From the NCBI GenBank assembly GCA_009728235.1, contig WNZI01000001.1, forward strand, positions 169,673 through 233,672: DNA of 64,000 nucleotides, in the 5' to 3' direction. Below are positions 1 through 9,954 of this stretch, one piece after another. A program made the position numbers and the translations under genes. The notes beneath the pieces are model-generated. The model was not told the origin of the DNA, did not search any database, and worked only from the letters and a program-made list of their open reading frames with translations. How positions within the stretch are numbered: the first letter of the stretch is position 1; every line of letters begins with the position of its first letter. The DNA comes from Vibrio cholerae (GTDB lineage Bacteria; Actinomycetota; Actinomycetes; Actinomycetales; Micrococcaceae).

Positions 1-25
1 CCGTTACCGAAGGCTCGCGGTCGAG

Positions 26-2080
26 TTACCCTGTGCCGGCTTCCTCCGAGGGGAAAGTGGCACCCAGCGCCGACAGCACGCCGTGCGCTTTCGTCCGCAC
101 TTCCTGCCACTCCTCCGCAGGGTCCGAGTCGGCCGTGATCGCGCCTCCCACGCCGAGCGTCAGGAGGGTACCGCCGTCGTTCTCCTCCAGGACGAGGGTG
201 CGGATGACGACGGCGAGATCGGTGGCGCCGGTGAGGCTGAAGTAGCCTGCTGCACCGGAGTACGGGCCGCGCGGAGCCTGCTCGAGTTGATCGAGGATCG
301 CCATGGTGCTGATCTTCGGAGCTCCGGTCATGGAACCGGCGGGGAAGGCGGAGGCGATGACACCGGCCCGGGCGCTGCCGGGGCGCAACCTCGCGTCGAT
401 GGTACTGACCAGCTGGTGCACGGTGGCGTAGGTCTCGATGTCGCACAGCCGGTTGACCGTGACCGAACCGGGTACCGCATGGTGGGACAGGTCGTTGCGG
501 AGGAGGTCCACGATCATGATGTTCTCCGCGCGGTCCTTCGCCGAGGTCCTGAGGTCCTCGACCAGCGCGGCGTCCATGCGGGGGTCGGACGAGCGGCCGC
601 GTGTCCCCTTGATCGGTTCGGCCCTCATCAGTCCGGCCGCGCTGACCCGGAGGAATCGCTCCGGGGAGGTGCTTGCGACGGCGAGTCCGGGGAAGCGGAG
701 GAAGTGCGCGAAGGGTGCTGGGCTCGCCGTGCGCAGGCGGAGATATGCCTCGAGGGGGTCCAGTCGTGTGACCTGCGCGGACAGTGACGTCGTCAGGCAC
801 ACCTCGTACGTGTTGCCGTCGGAGATCTCGGCCTGGGCGCGCCGGATCTTGTCCAGGTATTCCTCGCGTTCGTCCCGCGCGGTGAAGCGGGGCACCGGCA
901 GCGGGCGTGACGGTGGAACCGGCGTCGGCGCCATGATCACCGCCCGCGCTCGGGTCAGCCAGGCCTCGCGGTCCGGATCGGAACGGCCGTCGGACAGGGT
1001 CAGCAGGAAGACCTTCTCCTCGACGTGGTCCATCACGACGGCGCGGCCGGCGAAGATGAGCGCGGCATCAGGGAGGGTCCCGTCCGACGTGCCGGCGGCG
1101 CTGCCGCCGGTCTCCCGTTTCAGTTCGTAGCCCAGATAACCGAGCCAGCCGAGCCCGAACTCGCACGCGTAGCCTTCGGGGGTGCGGACGGCCCGTCGCC
1201 CCCAGACATCGTCGAGCCAGCGGAAGAAGGGCTCACGGATGCGGGTCGTCACCGGACCTGCGGTGATCTCCGTGACGCCGTTCGCGTGCAGAGCCTGTTG
1301 TCCGAAACCACCGCCGGCGTCCGCCATGATGCTGAAGCGGCTACGTCCCTGAGGGGACCGGCGTGCCGTCGAGGCGTCGGAACTGTCGAGCCAGACCGCA
1401 GCAGCGCTCGTGCCGTACAGCGCCGTGAACAGGGCTGCGGGGTCGGGCGCCACATCGAGGCGCTCGGCGTCGATCCTCATTCCCCGCCTGCCCGCCCGTT
1501 CGGGGGCGAGCAGCACGGCGCACGCGGGCAGTCCTGTGAGGGCGAGCCGAACGGCGTGTGGCGAGGGTGGACCCTGGTGGCCCTGGACGACCACGTCCGC
1601 GGCACCTGCGGGATCGTCGCGTGCGAGCCACGCATCCTCCTGGTCCGCCCATCGCTGCCAGAACGGAGCGTAGGTGTCGCCGTCGCGCGCGATCGCCGTA
1701 CGACGACGGACCCCCGGGTCGGCCTCCACCCAGATCACGGCGTCGAGGTGGAGGCGGGCCGCCGCCGCGGCAGCACCGACGCCCTCCAGGACGACGATGT
1801 CCGCGACGGACGTCGAACGTGCCGCTCCGTCGTGGCCGAGCTCCCAGTCCCAGGCATTCCATCGGGCTGTTCGACCCGAGGCGAGCGGCCGCAGGACCTG
1901 CTCGACGTAGCGGGCCACGCCGTCGTCGAGCCCGTCCCAGCCCGGGTAGATGTCCTCGAGGTGGAAGAGGGTGACGCTGTGGTGTTCGCGCAGGAGTGCC
2001 GCGAGCTCCACAGCGAGGGTCGTCTTGCCGGCACCGGACCGGCCGTCGACGGCGATGAGCAGCGGGGTCCCGGGTAGCAC
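26..2080 (-). CDS. pabB: P-loop kinase-like domain fused to aminodeoxychorismate synthase component I
   Basis: A 684-residue two-domain protein. Residues ~7-205 are a uridine-kinase-like P-loop NTPase with Walker A GRSGAGKTT at 13-21. Residues ~215-675 are a chorismate-binding PabB/TrpE-type domain. It has the PIKGT motif, whose Lys attacks chorismate in PabB, then a DLLRND segment and FPAGSMTGAPK. PabB with glutaminase PabA makes 4-amino-4-deoxychorismate for folate. PIKGT argues for PabB over anthranilate synthase. The start is GTG at 2080, three bases after the upstream LysE stop, so the two are probably co-transcribed. The N-terminal domain replaces the usual PabB N-terminal region; its substrate is not evident. 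No PabA or PabC gene is adjacent. Confidence 0.88.
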   Translation of the reverse strand: MLPGTPLLIAVDGRSGAGKTTLAVELAALLREHHSVTLFHLEDIYPGWDGLDDGVARYVEQVLRPLASGRTARWNAWDWELGHDGAARSTSVADIVVLEGVGAAAAAARLHLDAVIWVEADPGVRRRTAIARDGDTYAPFWQRWADQEDAWLARDDPAGAADVVVQGHQGPPSPHAVRLALTGLPACAVLLAPERAGRRGMRIDAERLDVAPDPAALFTALYGTSAAAVWLDSSDASTARRSPQGRSRFSIMADAGGGFGQQALHANGVTEITAGPVTTRIREPFFRWLDDVWGRRAVRTPEGYACEFGLGWLGYLGYELKRETGGSAAGTSDGTLPDAALIFAGRAVVMDHVEEKVFLLTLSDGRSDPDREAWLTRARAVIMAPTPVPPSRPLPVPRFTARDEREEYLDKIRRAQAEISDGNTYEVCLTTSLSAQVTRLDPLEAYLRLRTASPAPFAHFLRFPGLAVASTSPERFLRVSAAGLMRAEPIKGTRGRSSDPRMDAALVEDLRTSAKDRAENIMIVDLLRNDLSHHAVPGSVTVNRLCDIETYATVHQLVSTIDARLRPGSARAGVIASAFPAGSMTGAPKISTMAILDQLEQAPRGPYSGAAGYFSLTGATDLAVVIRTLVLEENDGGTLLTLGVGGAITADSDPAEEWQEVRTKAHGVLSALGATFPSEEAGTG

Positions 2081-2083
2081 GGC

Positions 2084-2701
2084 TCAGGCCAGGGCGAGCA
2101 GCGCGCCGACGCCGACGAAGAGCGAACCGAAGGTGCGATTGAGGATGATCTGGCCCCTGTCACCGCGCGTGAAGCGCCGGAACGAGCGCGCAGTGCCGGC
2201 GTAGAAGAACCACATCACGAGGATGTCGATCGCGATGACTGTCGCGGCCAGCACCCCGTACTGGCCGAGCAGCGGCTGGTCGGGACGGATGAACTGGGGG
2301 ATGAGGGCGAGGAAGAACACGATGGCCTTCGGGTTGAGCAGGTTCACCCACACCCCGCGGCGGAACATCGAGAGGGAGCCCTCGCTGCCCTGGAGGGCCC
2401 GTACCTCGCTGTGTTCCGGTTCCTGGAGGAACTTCCGCACGCCGAGGTACACCAGGTACGCCGCTCCGGTGTAGCGGATGAGGTTGAAGGCCAGGGGTGA
2501 GTTGGCGACGAGGAGGCCCACCCCGGCTGCGGCGATGCCGATGTGCACCAGCAGGGCGGCCTGCTGTCCGAGGATCCCCCAGATGGAACGGCGGAACCCG
2601 ACGGCCAGTGCATTGCTCATGGTGTTCACGGCACCTGCGCCGGGAACGAAGCTGATCAGCGTTCCGGCGCCGAGCAGCGCCAACCAGAGGGAGGGATTCA
2701 C
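2084..2701 (-). CDS. LysE/RhtB family amino-acid exporter
   Basis: A 205-residue polytopic membrane protein of the usual LysE/RhtB length. It has about six hydrophobic segments and the family's N-terminal pattern: a first helix ending in FVPGAG, then a G..GxxxG-rich second helix near residues 30-55. Known members export basic or hydroxylated amino acids or homoserine lactones; the substrate cannot be read from sequence. It is followed after three bases by the pabB fusion, suggesting one transcript. There is no adjacent LysG-type regulator. Function class is clear, substrate is not. Confidence 0.85.
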   Translation of the reverse strand: MNPSLWLALLGAGTLISFVPGAGAVNTMSNALAVGFRRSIWGILGQQAALLVHIGIAAAGVGLLVANSPLAFNLIRYTGAAYLVYLGVRKFLQEPEHSEVRALQGSEGSLSMFRRGVWVNLLNPKAIVFFLALIPQFIRPDQPLLGQYGVLAATVIAIDILVMWFFYAGTARSFRRFTRGDRGQIILNRTFGSLFVGVGALLALA

Positions 2702-2724
2702 CCGTTCATGGTAAGCGCCGCGGG

Positions 2725-3234
2725 TCAGGCGTCCGAACCGCCGCCATCGAGTTCGGAACGGACGTAACGGACCACGCCGTCGACCGCGCCGTCGACCATC
2801 CGCCAGGTGGCCTCGAAGTCGCTCGCATCGCCGTACCAGGGGTCGTAGATGCCGAGCTCCTCGAGCTCCGTGTCCGTCGTCGACGGGTCGAATTCGCGCA
2901 GGAGGTGGATGCGGTCGCGGGCGTCGTCGTCGGGCGCCGCAGCGCGCAGTTCACGGTAGTGGTCCAGATCGAGGGCGAGGATCAGGTTCCGCTCCCGGTA
3001 CCAGCCGGGTTCGAAGCGGCGCGCCCTGTGCAGATGGCTCTCGATGCCGAGCTCGGTCAGCTTCGCCGCCGCCCGTTCGTCGATCGGCCTCCCGGCCTCC
3101 CAGTCGGTGGTGCCCGCGGAATCGACGACGACGTCGTCCGTCATCCCCGCCTGCGCGAAGGCGCGCGTGAGCATCAGTTCGGCCATGGGGGAGCGGCAGA
3201 TGTTTCCGGTGCAGACGGTGACGATGCGGTACAT
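2725..3234 (-). CDS. Low-molecular-weight protein-tyrosine phosphatase
   Basis: A 169-residue cytoplasmic phosphatase. The N-terminus carries the P-loop CTGNICRS at residues 8-15 (C-x5-R-S), with the nucleophilic Cys at 8. The general-acid motif appears near residue 132 as DPWYG, matching the family's DP(Y/W)xG. These enzymes remove phosphate from tyrosine in exopolysaccharide kinases or other targets. It lies six bases downstream of the broken methyltransferase gene on the same strand. No tyrosine kinase gene is visible nearby, so the partner is unknown. Confidence 0.92.
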   Translation of the reverse strand: MYRIVTVCTGNICRSPMAELMLTRAFAQAGMTDDVVVDSAGTTDWEAGRPIDERAAAKLTELGIESHLHRARRFEPGWYRERNLILALDLDHYRELRAAAPDDDARDRIHLLREFDPSTTDTELEELGIYDPWYGDASDFEATWRMVDGAVDGVVRYVRSELDGGGSDA

Positions 3235-3240
3235 GCCGGG

Positions 3241-4037
3241 TCAGCCCCGTGCAAGGATCTCGACGCTGGGCATGAGGAACACGCCACCGTCCGAGCGGGC
3301 CCACCGTTGCCAGCCCTCGGCAAGCCGGTCGAGGGTCTGCCGGTCGGCGAGGCCGCGCTCCTGGGTCTGTTCGGCGAAGGCCGAATGCAGCACCCGCTGC
3401 GCCCAGGAATCGGCGTGGACGTGGCGGTCCCCGACGGTTGCGTACACCCAGTTCGACGACGACACCTCCATCTCGGCAAAGCCTGCCTCGGCCGCCCAAG
3501 CGGCAGTCTCCGCCCGGCGTCGGGTTCGCCGCGGTTCCCTCGCGCCAACTCGCGGTAGAGCTCCCTCCACTCCTCGAGTTCAGGAACCTCCGGGTACCAG
3601 GTCATCGCGCCGAAGTCGGCCTCGCGGGCAGCTACGATGCCGCCCGGTCGGACGACGCGCCTCATCTCACGCAGGGCCGCCACCGGATCGGCCAGGTGCT
3701 GCAGGAGTTGATGGGCGTGGACGACATCGAACGACTCGTCGGGTACGTCGAGGTCGTACACGTTGCCCTCGCGGAACTCCACGTTCGCGACGTCGGCGTG
3801 GGCGTCCGACGCCTGTGCGATGACGTCGGCGGAGCTGTCGATGCCGAGGACGGAGCCGGGCGCCACGAGGTCCGCGAATCCTGCCGTGATGCTGCCGGGG
3901 CCACATCCGAGGTCGAGCAGGTCGATCCCGGCCTCGAGGAAGGGCTCGAGGTAGGCGGCCGACGAAGCGACGGTTCGGGTGGCGTGCGCCGCCGTCACGC
4001 TCGGGTGGTGTCCGTGGGAGTAGACCTCGTCGTTCAT
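3241..4037 (-). pseudogene. SAM-dependent methyltransferase, frameshifted by one missing base
   Basis: The first ~165 residues (from the ATG at 4037) form a class I methyltransferase: DLGCGPG SAM-binding motif, VLGIDSS after beta-2, and VRPGG near the end of the Rossmann fold. It resembles UbiE/COQ5-type enzymes. The reading frame then changes at ~3501-3506, where the natural continuation AGRRL-AAWAAEAGF needs one extra base. The second frame reads through to a stop at 3241 and contains a plausible C-terminal domain (residues such as SSSNWVYATVGD). With the base restored the protein is ~265 residues. It is either a recent pseudogene or a consensus error; both halves look well conserved, which favours the latter. 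Confidence 0.8.
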
Positions 4038-4066
4038 GCTTCGAAGGCTAGCGTGCGGGCGGGCCC

Positions 4067-4537
4067 TCAGCCAGCAGCGGAGTCGTCCCGCGCCTCATTC
4101 TTCGCCGCGACGGTGGCGTCGGTTACCTTGCGCATCATGTCCCGGAGGAGTTCGAGCTGGTTCTCCGAGTACTCGTCCAGCACACCGCTGATGTGGCGGG
4201 CGAGCGGAGCGAACAGCAGTGCTCCCGTGGCACGCGCGTGGTCCGTCAGCTCGAGGTGCACCTGCCTCCGGTCGACGTCGCTGCGCCTCCGCGTGACGTG
4301 ACCGGCTGAATCGAGGCGGTCGACGAGAGCCGTGGTCGCCGGTGAACTCAGGTTCAGTTCCTCCCGCAGCATCCCGGGGGTCACGGTGACGCCGGCCCGG
4401 GCGGCTCCCATCATGATGCTCAGCGCATGGAGATCGGTGCGGTAGAGGTTGTCGCGCTCGCCGGCGACGTCGACATAGCGGTCCGTCTCGGTCGTGAACT
4501 GCTGCAGGAGCGCCATGAGCTCGTCCCTCGCGGCCAT
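4067..4537 (-). CDS. MarR family transcriptional regulator, divergent to an MMPL exporter
   Basis: A 156-residue winged-helix regulator. The HTH lies around residues 50-85 (LREELNLSSPATTALVDRLDSAGHV) and the wing contains RRSDVDRRQV, the usual DxRR-type signature. The start is placed at the ATG at 4537 because AGGAAGAGGG sits just upstream; an in-frame ATG at 4558 would bury that site. It diverges from the 716-residue MMPL transporter, and a perfect inverted repeat lies in the gap. Repression of the exporter with release by a small ligand is the likely arrangement. Confidence 0.87.
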   Translation of the reverse strand: MAARDELMALLQQFTTETDRYVDVAGERDNLYRTDLHALSIMMGAARAGVTVTPGMLREELNLSSPATTALVDRLDSAGHVTRRRSDVDRRQVHLELTDHARATGALLFAPLARHISGVLDEYSENQLELLRDMMRKVTDATVAAKNEARDDSAAG

Positions 4538-4576
4538 CGTCCCTCTTCCTTTTTCCACAGTTTAGACCGGCGCAAG

Positions 4577-4611
4577 TATCTCTATGATGGATATACTCGC
4601 CCATAGAGATA
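4577..4611. promoter_or_regulatory. Inverted repeat, putative MarR operator
   Basis: Perfect 10-base arms TATCTCTATG (4577-4586) and CATAGAGATA (4602-4611), separated by 15 bases, fill much of the 96-base gap between the MarR and MMPL genes. The location suggests control of both divergent promoters. The spacing is wider than a typical single MarR site, so it could be two half-sites. Confidence 0.55.
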
Positions 4612-4633
4612 ATCGAGAAGGGGCATCGCGAAC

Positions 4634-6784
4634 ATGAAGAACAGCTGGTTGAGGGTCGTGTTGCCCGTCGTCGTCGTGCTGATCTGGTTGATGGGCGCAG
4701 CGGTCGGGGGGCCGACCTTCGGGCGCCTCGAGGAGGTCTCGAGCAATGACCAGGCGTCATTCCTGCCCGCCAGTGCCGAGTCCACGGAAGCCGGCGAACT
4801 CCAGCAGCAGTTCAGTGATTCGGACGCCGTCCCTGCCGTCATCGTCGTCGAATCGGACACGGCCATCGCGGCGCCGGAGCTCGCCTCCTACAGCGACCTC
4901 GCTGCAACGCTCGCAGCGGTCGACGGTCTCGAGCCTCCGGCCGAAGGAGCGCCGGTCGTCGCGGGGCCTGTTCCGTCCGACGACGGCCTCGCGGTGCAGT
5001 ACATCGCCTTCGTCTCCGCCGATGCCGAACTGTCCGAGGTGGTCGGCGACCTGCGTGCGGTCCTTGGAGCCGAACTGCCCGACGGTGCCACCGGGTACGT
5101 CACCGGCCCGGCCGGTTTCACCAACGACCTCGTGGCCGCATTCGGAGGGATCGACGGCATCCTGCTCGGGGTGGCGCTCGGGGCGGTGTTCGTCATCCTC
5201 CTGGCGGTCTACCGTTCCGTCGTGCTGCCGTTCCTCGTCCTGCTGACCTCGGTGTTCGCGCTGGCGACGTCGATCCTCCTCGTCTTCGGCTTCGCGAAGC
5301 TGGACTGGATCCAGCTCAGCGGCCAGAGCCAGGGCATCCTGTCCATCCTCGTGATCGGAGCGGCAACCGACTACGCCCTGCTGCTCGTCGCCCGGTTCCG
5401 CGAGGCGCTCGCGGACAACGGAACGCCGTGGGACGCCATGCGGGTCGCCTATCGAGGTTCGGTGGAGCCCATCCTCGCGTCCGGCGCCACGGTGATCCTC
5501 GGCCTGCTGTGCCTGCTGTTCTCCGACCTCAACTCGAACAAGAGCCTGGGGCCGATCGCCGCGATCGGCATCGTCTTCTCCGTCGGTGCGGCCCTGACCC
5601 TCCTGCCTGCGCTCCTGCTGCTCTTCGGCAGGGCGGCCTTCTGGCCGTTGCGCCCGCGCTTCAGCCCTCGGCCGACCACCCCCGTCCTGCCACACCACGG
5701 CAGGCATGCGGCACCGACGGACTCCGGACCGGAGACCGGCCTGGAACGGCTGAAAGGCGTCTGGAAGCGCGTGGCGTTGCTGGTCGCACGCCGTCCCCGC
5801 GCCCTGTGGGTCGTTTCCCTGCTGATCCTCGTCACCGGCGCCCTCGGGCTCACTCAGCTGCAGGCGAGCGGCGTGCCGCAGTCGGCCCTGATCCTGGCGC
5901 CGTCGAACGCCGTGGACGGGCAGGAAGCCCTCGGACGCCACTTCGACGCGGGGTCCGGGAGCCCGGTCTACGTGGTCGTACCGGAGACCGACCAGGATGC
6001 CGGGCTGGACGTCGTCACCAGGCAGCAGGGCATCTCCGAGGCGGCACTGACCGCGGATCCGAGCGGTGCGCCCGTGGTGGAGGAGGGGCGTGTGCTCATC
6101 AGCGGGACACTGGAGTACCAGGCCGACTCCGACCGCGCGGAGGACGTGGTGCGCGAGTTGCGGACCGCCCTCGACGACGTCAGCCCGGATGCTCTCGTCG
6201 GCGGGGTGACGGCGGTGGCCATCGACACCAACGACACTGCGCTCGCGGACCTCGTGAAGATCATCCCGATCGTGCTGATCGTCATCCTCGTGGTGCTGAT
6301 CATCCTGCTGCGTTCGATCCTGGCGCCCGTCCTCCTCGTGGCCAGTGTCGCACTGTCCAACGCGACCGCCCTCGGTGTCTCGGCGCTGGTGTTCAACGGC
6401 ATCTTCGGATTCGAGGGGGCGGACGCCTCCGTACCTCTCTTCGCCTTCGTGTTCCTCGTGGCGCTCGGCGTGGACTACAACATCTTCCTGATGACCCGGG
6501 TACGTGAGGAGTCGCTGCTGATCGGAACGAGGCCGGGCATCCTTCGGGGACTCGGAGTCACCGGTGGAGTCATCACCTCGGCCGGGGTGGTCCTGGCGGC
6601 GACCTTCGCAGCCCTCGGGGTCGTCCCGATCCTGTTCCTCGCTCAGATCGCCTTCATCGTGGCCTTCGGAGTCCTGCTCGACACCGTTCTCGTGCGCTCG
6701 CTGCTGATCCCGGCCCTGGCCTACGACATCGGGCCGAGGATCTGGTGGCCGTCGGCGCTGGGCAGGGTGGCTCCACCGCGCTAG
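4634..6784 (+). CDS. MMPL/RND-type membrane transporter
   Basis: A 716-residue MMPL family protein with the classic duplicated layout: one N-terminal helix, a ~130-residue extracytoplasmic domain, five helices, then a second copy of the same. The two conserved transmembrane motifs are GAATDYALLLVAR (first half) and LGVDYNIFLMTR (second half), each with the Asp-Tyr pair used for proton coupling in this family. Actinobacterial relatives export lipids or lipophilic compounds. Its divergent MarR partner suggests inducible efflux. A polar loop of ~60 residues between the halves (around residues 340-385) is cytoplasmic. Confidence 0.92.
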   Translation: MKNSWLRVVLPVVVVLIWLMGAAVGGPTFGRLEEVSSNDQASFLPASAESTEAGELQQQFSDSDAVPAVIVVESDTAIAAPELASYSDLAATLAAVDGLEPPAEGAPVVAGPVPSDDGLAVQYIAFVSADAELSEVVGDLRAVLGAELPDGATGYVTGPAGFTNDLVAAFGGIDGILLGVALGAVFVILLAVYRSVVLPFLVLLTSVFALATSILLVFGFAKLDWIQLSGQSQGILSILVIGAATDYALLLVARFREALADNGTPWDAMRVAYRGSVEPILASGATVILGLLCLLFSDLNSNKSLGPIAAIGIVFSVGAALTLLPALLLLFGRAAFWPLRPRFSPRPTTPVLPHHGRHAAPTDSGPETGLERLKGVWKRVALLVARRPRALWVVSLLILVTGALGLTQLQASGVPQSALILAPSNAVDGQEALGRHFDAGSGSPVYVVVPETDQDAGLDVVTRQQGISEAALTADPSGAPVVEEGRVLISGTLEYQADSDRAEDVVRELRTALDDVSPDALVGGVTAVAIDTNDTALADLVKIIPIVLIVILVVLIILLRSILAPVLLVASVALSNATALGVSALVFNGIFGFEGADASVPLFAFVFLVALGVDYNIFLMTRVREESLLIGTRPGILRGLGVTGGVITSAGVVLAATFAALGVVPILFLAQIAFIVAFGVLLDTVLVRSLLIPALAYDIGPRIWWPSALGRVAPPR

Positions 6785-6830
6785 CTCGTGCGGCAAGGGG
6801 AAGCCTCGGGCCGCTATTGTGGCAGCCGCA

Positions 6831-6859
6831 TTGACAGCATGATGCAGGCTGGATAAATT
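6831..6859 (+). promoter_or_regulatory. Sigma-70-like promoter of glcB
   Basis: TTGACA at 6831-6836, a 17-base spacer, then TAAATT at 6854-6859, about 55 bases before the glcB ATG. The -35 is a perfect consensus and the -10 is close. It is among the clearest housekeeping promoters in the window. Confidence 0.6.
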
Positions 6860-6913
6860 TTACCCACTGATATTTTGTTTCCGCATCATGAAAACGTCGA
6901 AAAGGTGGGCACC

Positions 6914-9103
6914 ATGCCGAAGTACGTGGAGACCAACGGGCTCAGCGTCGCCGCCGAGCTCCATGCCTTCGTCCGGGACGAAGCGCTTCCCGGTACGGGC
7001 ATCGAAGCCGAGGCGTTCTGGACGGACGCCGCAGCGCTCGTCAGCGAGTTCTCTCCTCGCGTGCGGGAACTGCTGGCCACGCGGAACCGGTTGCAGGAAC
7101 AGATCGATGACTACCACCGCTCCGTCGGCTCCGAGCGCCCCGATCCTGAGGCCTACGAGGATTTCCTCCACTCGATCGGCTACCTGGTCGACGAACCGGG
7201 GGACTTCACCATCGGAACCGACCGGGTCGATCCCGAGATCGCGACGGTCTCGGGCCCTCAGCTCGTGGTTCCGTTGCTCAACGCTCGTTTTGCGGCCAAC
7301 GCGGCGAACGCCCGCTGGGGCTCCCTCTACGACGCCCTCTACGGCACCGACGCCATCGGCGAGGATGAGGGGCGCGAGAGGACGACCGGCTACAACCCGG
7401 TCCGGGGCGCCGCCGTCGTCGCCCGCAGCCGGGAGTTCCTGGACCAGTACTTCCCGCTGGCCGGCGGCTCCCACTCCGATGTCACCGCCTACCGGATCGT
7501 TGACGGTGCCCTGCTGGCGGAGGTGCCCGGCGGCGCGCTCGGACTGGTCGACGCGGGGCAGTTCAGGGGCTACCTGGGCACCGGGGATGCGCCCGCTTCC
7601 GTGCTGCTCGTGCACCATGGCCTGCACGCGGAGATCCAGATCGATCGAAGCCACACCATCGGGTGGGGCGATCCTGCCGGAGTGAAGGACCTCGTGCTGG
7701 AATCGGCGACCACGACCATCATGGATCTCGAGGATTCGGTCTCGGCGGTCGACGCGGGGGACAAGGTGGCCGGCTACCGCAACTGGCTGCAGCTCATGCA
7801 GGGCACCCTGACCGCCGAGATCGCCAAGGGTTCGGGTAGCTACACGCGACGGCTGAACCCCGACCGCGTCTACACGGCGGCCGACGGTTCGGACCTGACG
7901 CTGCCCGGGCGCTCGCTGCTGCTGATCCGCCAGGTAGGCCACCTGATGACCAGCGATGCCGTCCTCGATTCTGCCGGTGATCCGGTACCCGAGGAGATCC
8001 TCGACGCCCTGTTCACCGGGCTCGGTTCCGTCCACGACCTGCGGGGCGCGCATGCCGGGCACAACTCTCGCGCCGGGTCGGTGTACATCGTCAAGCCGAA
8101 GATGCACGGACCCGACGAAGTCGCCGTGGCCTGCGCCCTGCTTGCCGCCGTCGAACCCGTCCTCGGGCTCGAGCCGCTCACCCTGAAGATCGGCATCATG
8201 GACGAGGAGCGCCGCACGTCCGCCAACCTGAAGGCGTGCATCTGGGAGGCACGGGATCGCGTCGCGTTCATCAACACCGGCTTCCTCGACCGGACAGGTG
8301 ACGAGATCCACACCTCCATGCTGGCCGGTCCCATGGTCCGCAAGGCCGACATGCGCAATTCCAGCTGGATCTCCGCCTACGAGGACGCCAACGTCGATAT
8401 CGGGCTGGAGTGCGGTTTCAGCGGTCGAGCCCAGATCGGGAAGGGGATGTGGGCCGCGCCGGACAACATGGCCGACATGCTCGCCCAGAAGGTGGCGCAC
8501 CCGCTCGCAGGGGCGGACTGCGCCTGGGTCCCCTCGCCGACGGCGGCGACCCTGCACGCCATGCACTACCACCAGGTCGACGTCGACGAGCGCCAGTCCG
8601 AACTGGCCGGTACGCGCCGGTCGACACTGCACCAGCTCCTCACCATCCCGGTCGGCGATCCGAGCGACTGGAGCGACGACGACCGTCGCAACGAGCTCGA
8701 CAACAACATCCAGAGCACGCTCGGATACATCGTCCGCTGGGTGAACGACGGCGTCGGGTGTTCGAAGGTCCCCGACATCCACGGCACGGCGCTGATGGAG
8801 GACCGCGCCACCTGCCGTATCAGCTCGCAGCACGTCGCGAACTGGCTGCTGCACGGCATCGTCAGCGAGGACGAGGTCGAGGCCTCGCTGCGGCGCATGG
8901 CCGCGGTGGTCGACGAGCAGAATGCGGCGGATCCCGACTACACACCCATGGCGCCGGCCTTCGACACCGAGGCCTTCCTCGCGGCCCGCGAACTCGTGCT
9001 CGAGGGCGCTGCGCAGCCGGCGGGATACACCGAACCGATCCTGCACAGACGCCGAGCCATGCACAAGCAGACCCACCACAGCACTGCGAGGACATCATCA
9101 TGA
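6914..9103 (+). CDS. glcB: Malate synthase G
   Basis: A 729-residue malate synthase of the monomeric G type (usual length ~720-740). It condenses glyoxylate with acetyl-CoA to give malate. Long stretches match the enzyme: GPQLVVP and [13 protein letters not shown] near residues 110-140, [14 protein letters not shown] around 270-285, [35 protein letters not shown] and the acetyl-CoA-binding [21 protein letters not shown] region. The start ATG at 6914 fits the family N-terminus better than an in-frame ATG at 6875. It overlaps the GlcG-like gene by four bases. A partner isocitrate lyase is not in the window, so glycolate/glyoxylate use is the simplest role. Confidence 0.97.
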   Translation: MPKYVETNGLSVAAELHAFVRDEALPGTGIEAEAFWTDAAALVSEFSPRVRELLATRNRLQEQIDDYHRSVGSERPDPEAYEDFLHSIGYLVDEPGDFTIGTDRVDPEIATVSGPQLVVPLLNARFAANAANARWGSLYDALYGTDAIGEDEGRERTTGYNPVRGAAVVARSREFLDQYFPLAGGSHSDVTAYRIVDGALLAEVPGGALGLVDAGQFRGYLGTGDAPASVLLVHHGLHAEIQIDRSHTIGWGDPAGVKDLVLESATTTIMDLEDSVSAVDAGDKVAGYRNWLQLMQGTLTAEIAKGSGSYTRRLNPDRVYTAADGSDLTLPGRSLLLIRQVGHLMTSDAVLDSAGDPVPEEILDALFTGLGSVHDLRGAHAGHNSRAGSVYIVKPKMHGPDEVAVACALLAAVEPVLGLEPLTLKIGIMDEERRTSANLKACIWEARDRVAFINTGFLDRTGDEIHTSMLAGPMVRKADMRNSSWISAYEDANVDIGLECGFSGRAQIGKGMWAAPDNMADMLAQKVAHPLAGADCAWVPSPTAATLHAMHYHQVDVDERQSELAGTRRSTLHQLLTIPVGDPSDWSDDDRRNELDNNIQSTLGYIVRWVNDGVGCSKVPDIHGTALMEDRATCRISSQHVANWLLHGIVSEDEVEASLRRMAAVVDEQNAADPDYTPMAPAFDTEAFLAARELVLEGAAQPAGYTEPILHRRRAMHKQTHHSTARTSS

Positions 9104-9525
9104 CCCTGACACTGGCAACCGCCCAATCGATCATCTCCGACGCACTGGAGACGGGCCGGCAGCACGGCCTCAAGCCGCTCACCGTCGTCGTGCTCGACGC
9201 CGGTGGCCATGTGACCGCTGTCGCCCGGCAGGACGGCGCGTCGAACAACCGGTTCGAGATCGCGCACGGCAAGGCGTACGGGGCGTTGGCGCTCGGGATG
9301 GGGTCCCGGGCCATCATGGAGCGCGCCGAACAGCAGGCCTACTTCATCGCCGCCGCGAGTGCGACCCTGGGTGGTCGCCTCATCCCCGTACCCGGAGGCG
9401 TCCTGGTCCGTGATGAAGCAGGCGCGATCCTGGGGGCCGTCGGCATCAGCGGCGACAGCTCCGACAACGACGAGACCGCCGCCTCGACGGCCATCGAGGC
9501 GGCGGGCCTGACGGCCCAGGTCTGA
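9100..9525 (+). CDS. glcG: GlcG/HbpS family protein
   Basis: A 141-residue protein of the GlcG/HbpS (DUF336) family, with the repeated pattern [39 protein letters not shown] and [11 protein letters not shown]. Family members bind heme or other small ligands, or have no assigned activity; in glycolate operons the gene accompanies malate synthase. Its ATG overlaps the glcB stop (ATGA), so translation is coupled. No glcD, glcE or glcF glycolate oxidase genes follow. Confidence 0.85.
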   Translation: MTLTLATAQSIISDALETGRQHGLKPLTVVVLDAGGHVTAVARQDGASNNRFEIAHGKAYGALALGMGSRAIMERAEQQAYFIAAASATLGGRLIPVPGGVLVRDEAGAILGAVGISGDSSDNDETAASTAIEAAGLTAQV

Positions 9526-9954
9526 CACGTCCGTTCCACCACGATGGGGAGGCCGGGAAGCGGCCCGTCGTCGCGCCCGATCCCGGGATAGCTCCACCCA
9601 AGCTCGGCTTCCTTTTCCCCGGTTACTGCGACAAGGCGGCGCCTCCAATCCCTCGCGCGATGCTGGTCGATGGCCTACTGCAGGGAGGGCAGAAACAAGA
9701 GGTGAAGTAGGCGCTCACTGCCCAAGAAAACACCGGTGCGCGAGCACGAGGCCAGCACCTTTGGCGATAGGGCTGACGATAGGCCGGGGCCATCTCCGTG
9801 GTCAACGGCCGCGGCGTAGTTCCTCGGATCGGGTGGCGATTCATAGCTTTGTATCGAGGTTTGCGACGCGGCGTTCCAGGGTTGCCCGTGACATCCCGGG
9901 CCTCGGGCGAGATCGGAGGCCCCACCGTCCGTTGCGTGGGTCCTGAAGGGCGGG
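9526..9954. other. Intergenic stretch without a supported gene
   Basis: About 430 bases between convergent glcG and the EamA gene. A short GGCCG-GGAAG-CGGCC hairpin at 9551-9565 could help end the glc transcript but lacks a T tract. Other open frames here have no recognisable content. Confidence 0.4.

Noticed and set aside
4757..6796. A 679-codon open frame on the minus strand
   Set aside because: It is antisense to the well-supported MMPL transporter and has the Arg/Asp/Gly-rich composition typical of high-GC shadow frames.
6860..9079. A 739-codon open frame on the minus strand
   Set aside because: It mirrors malate synthase G; composition is antisense-like and no domain is visible.
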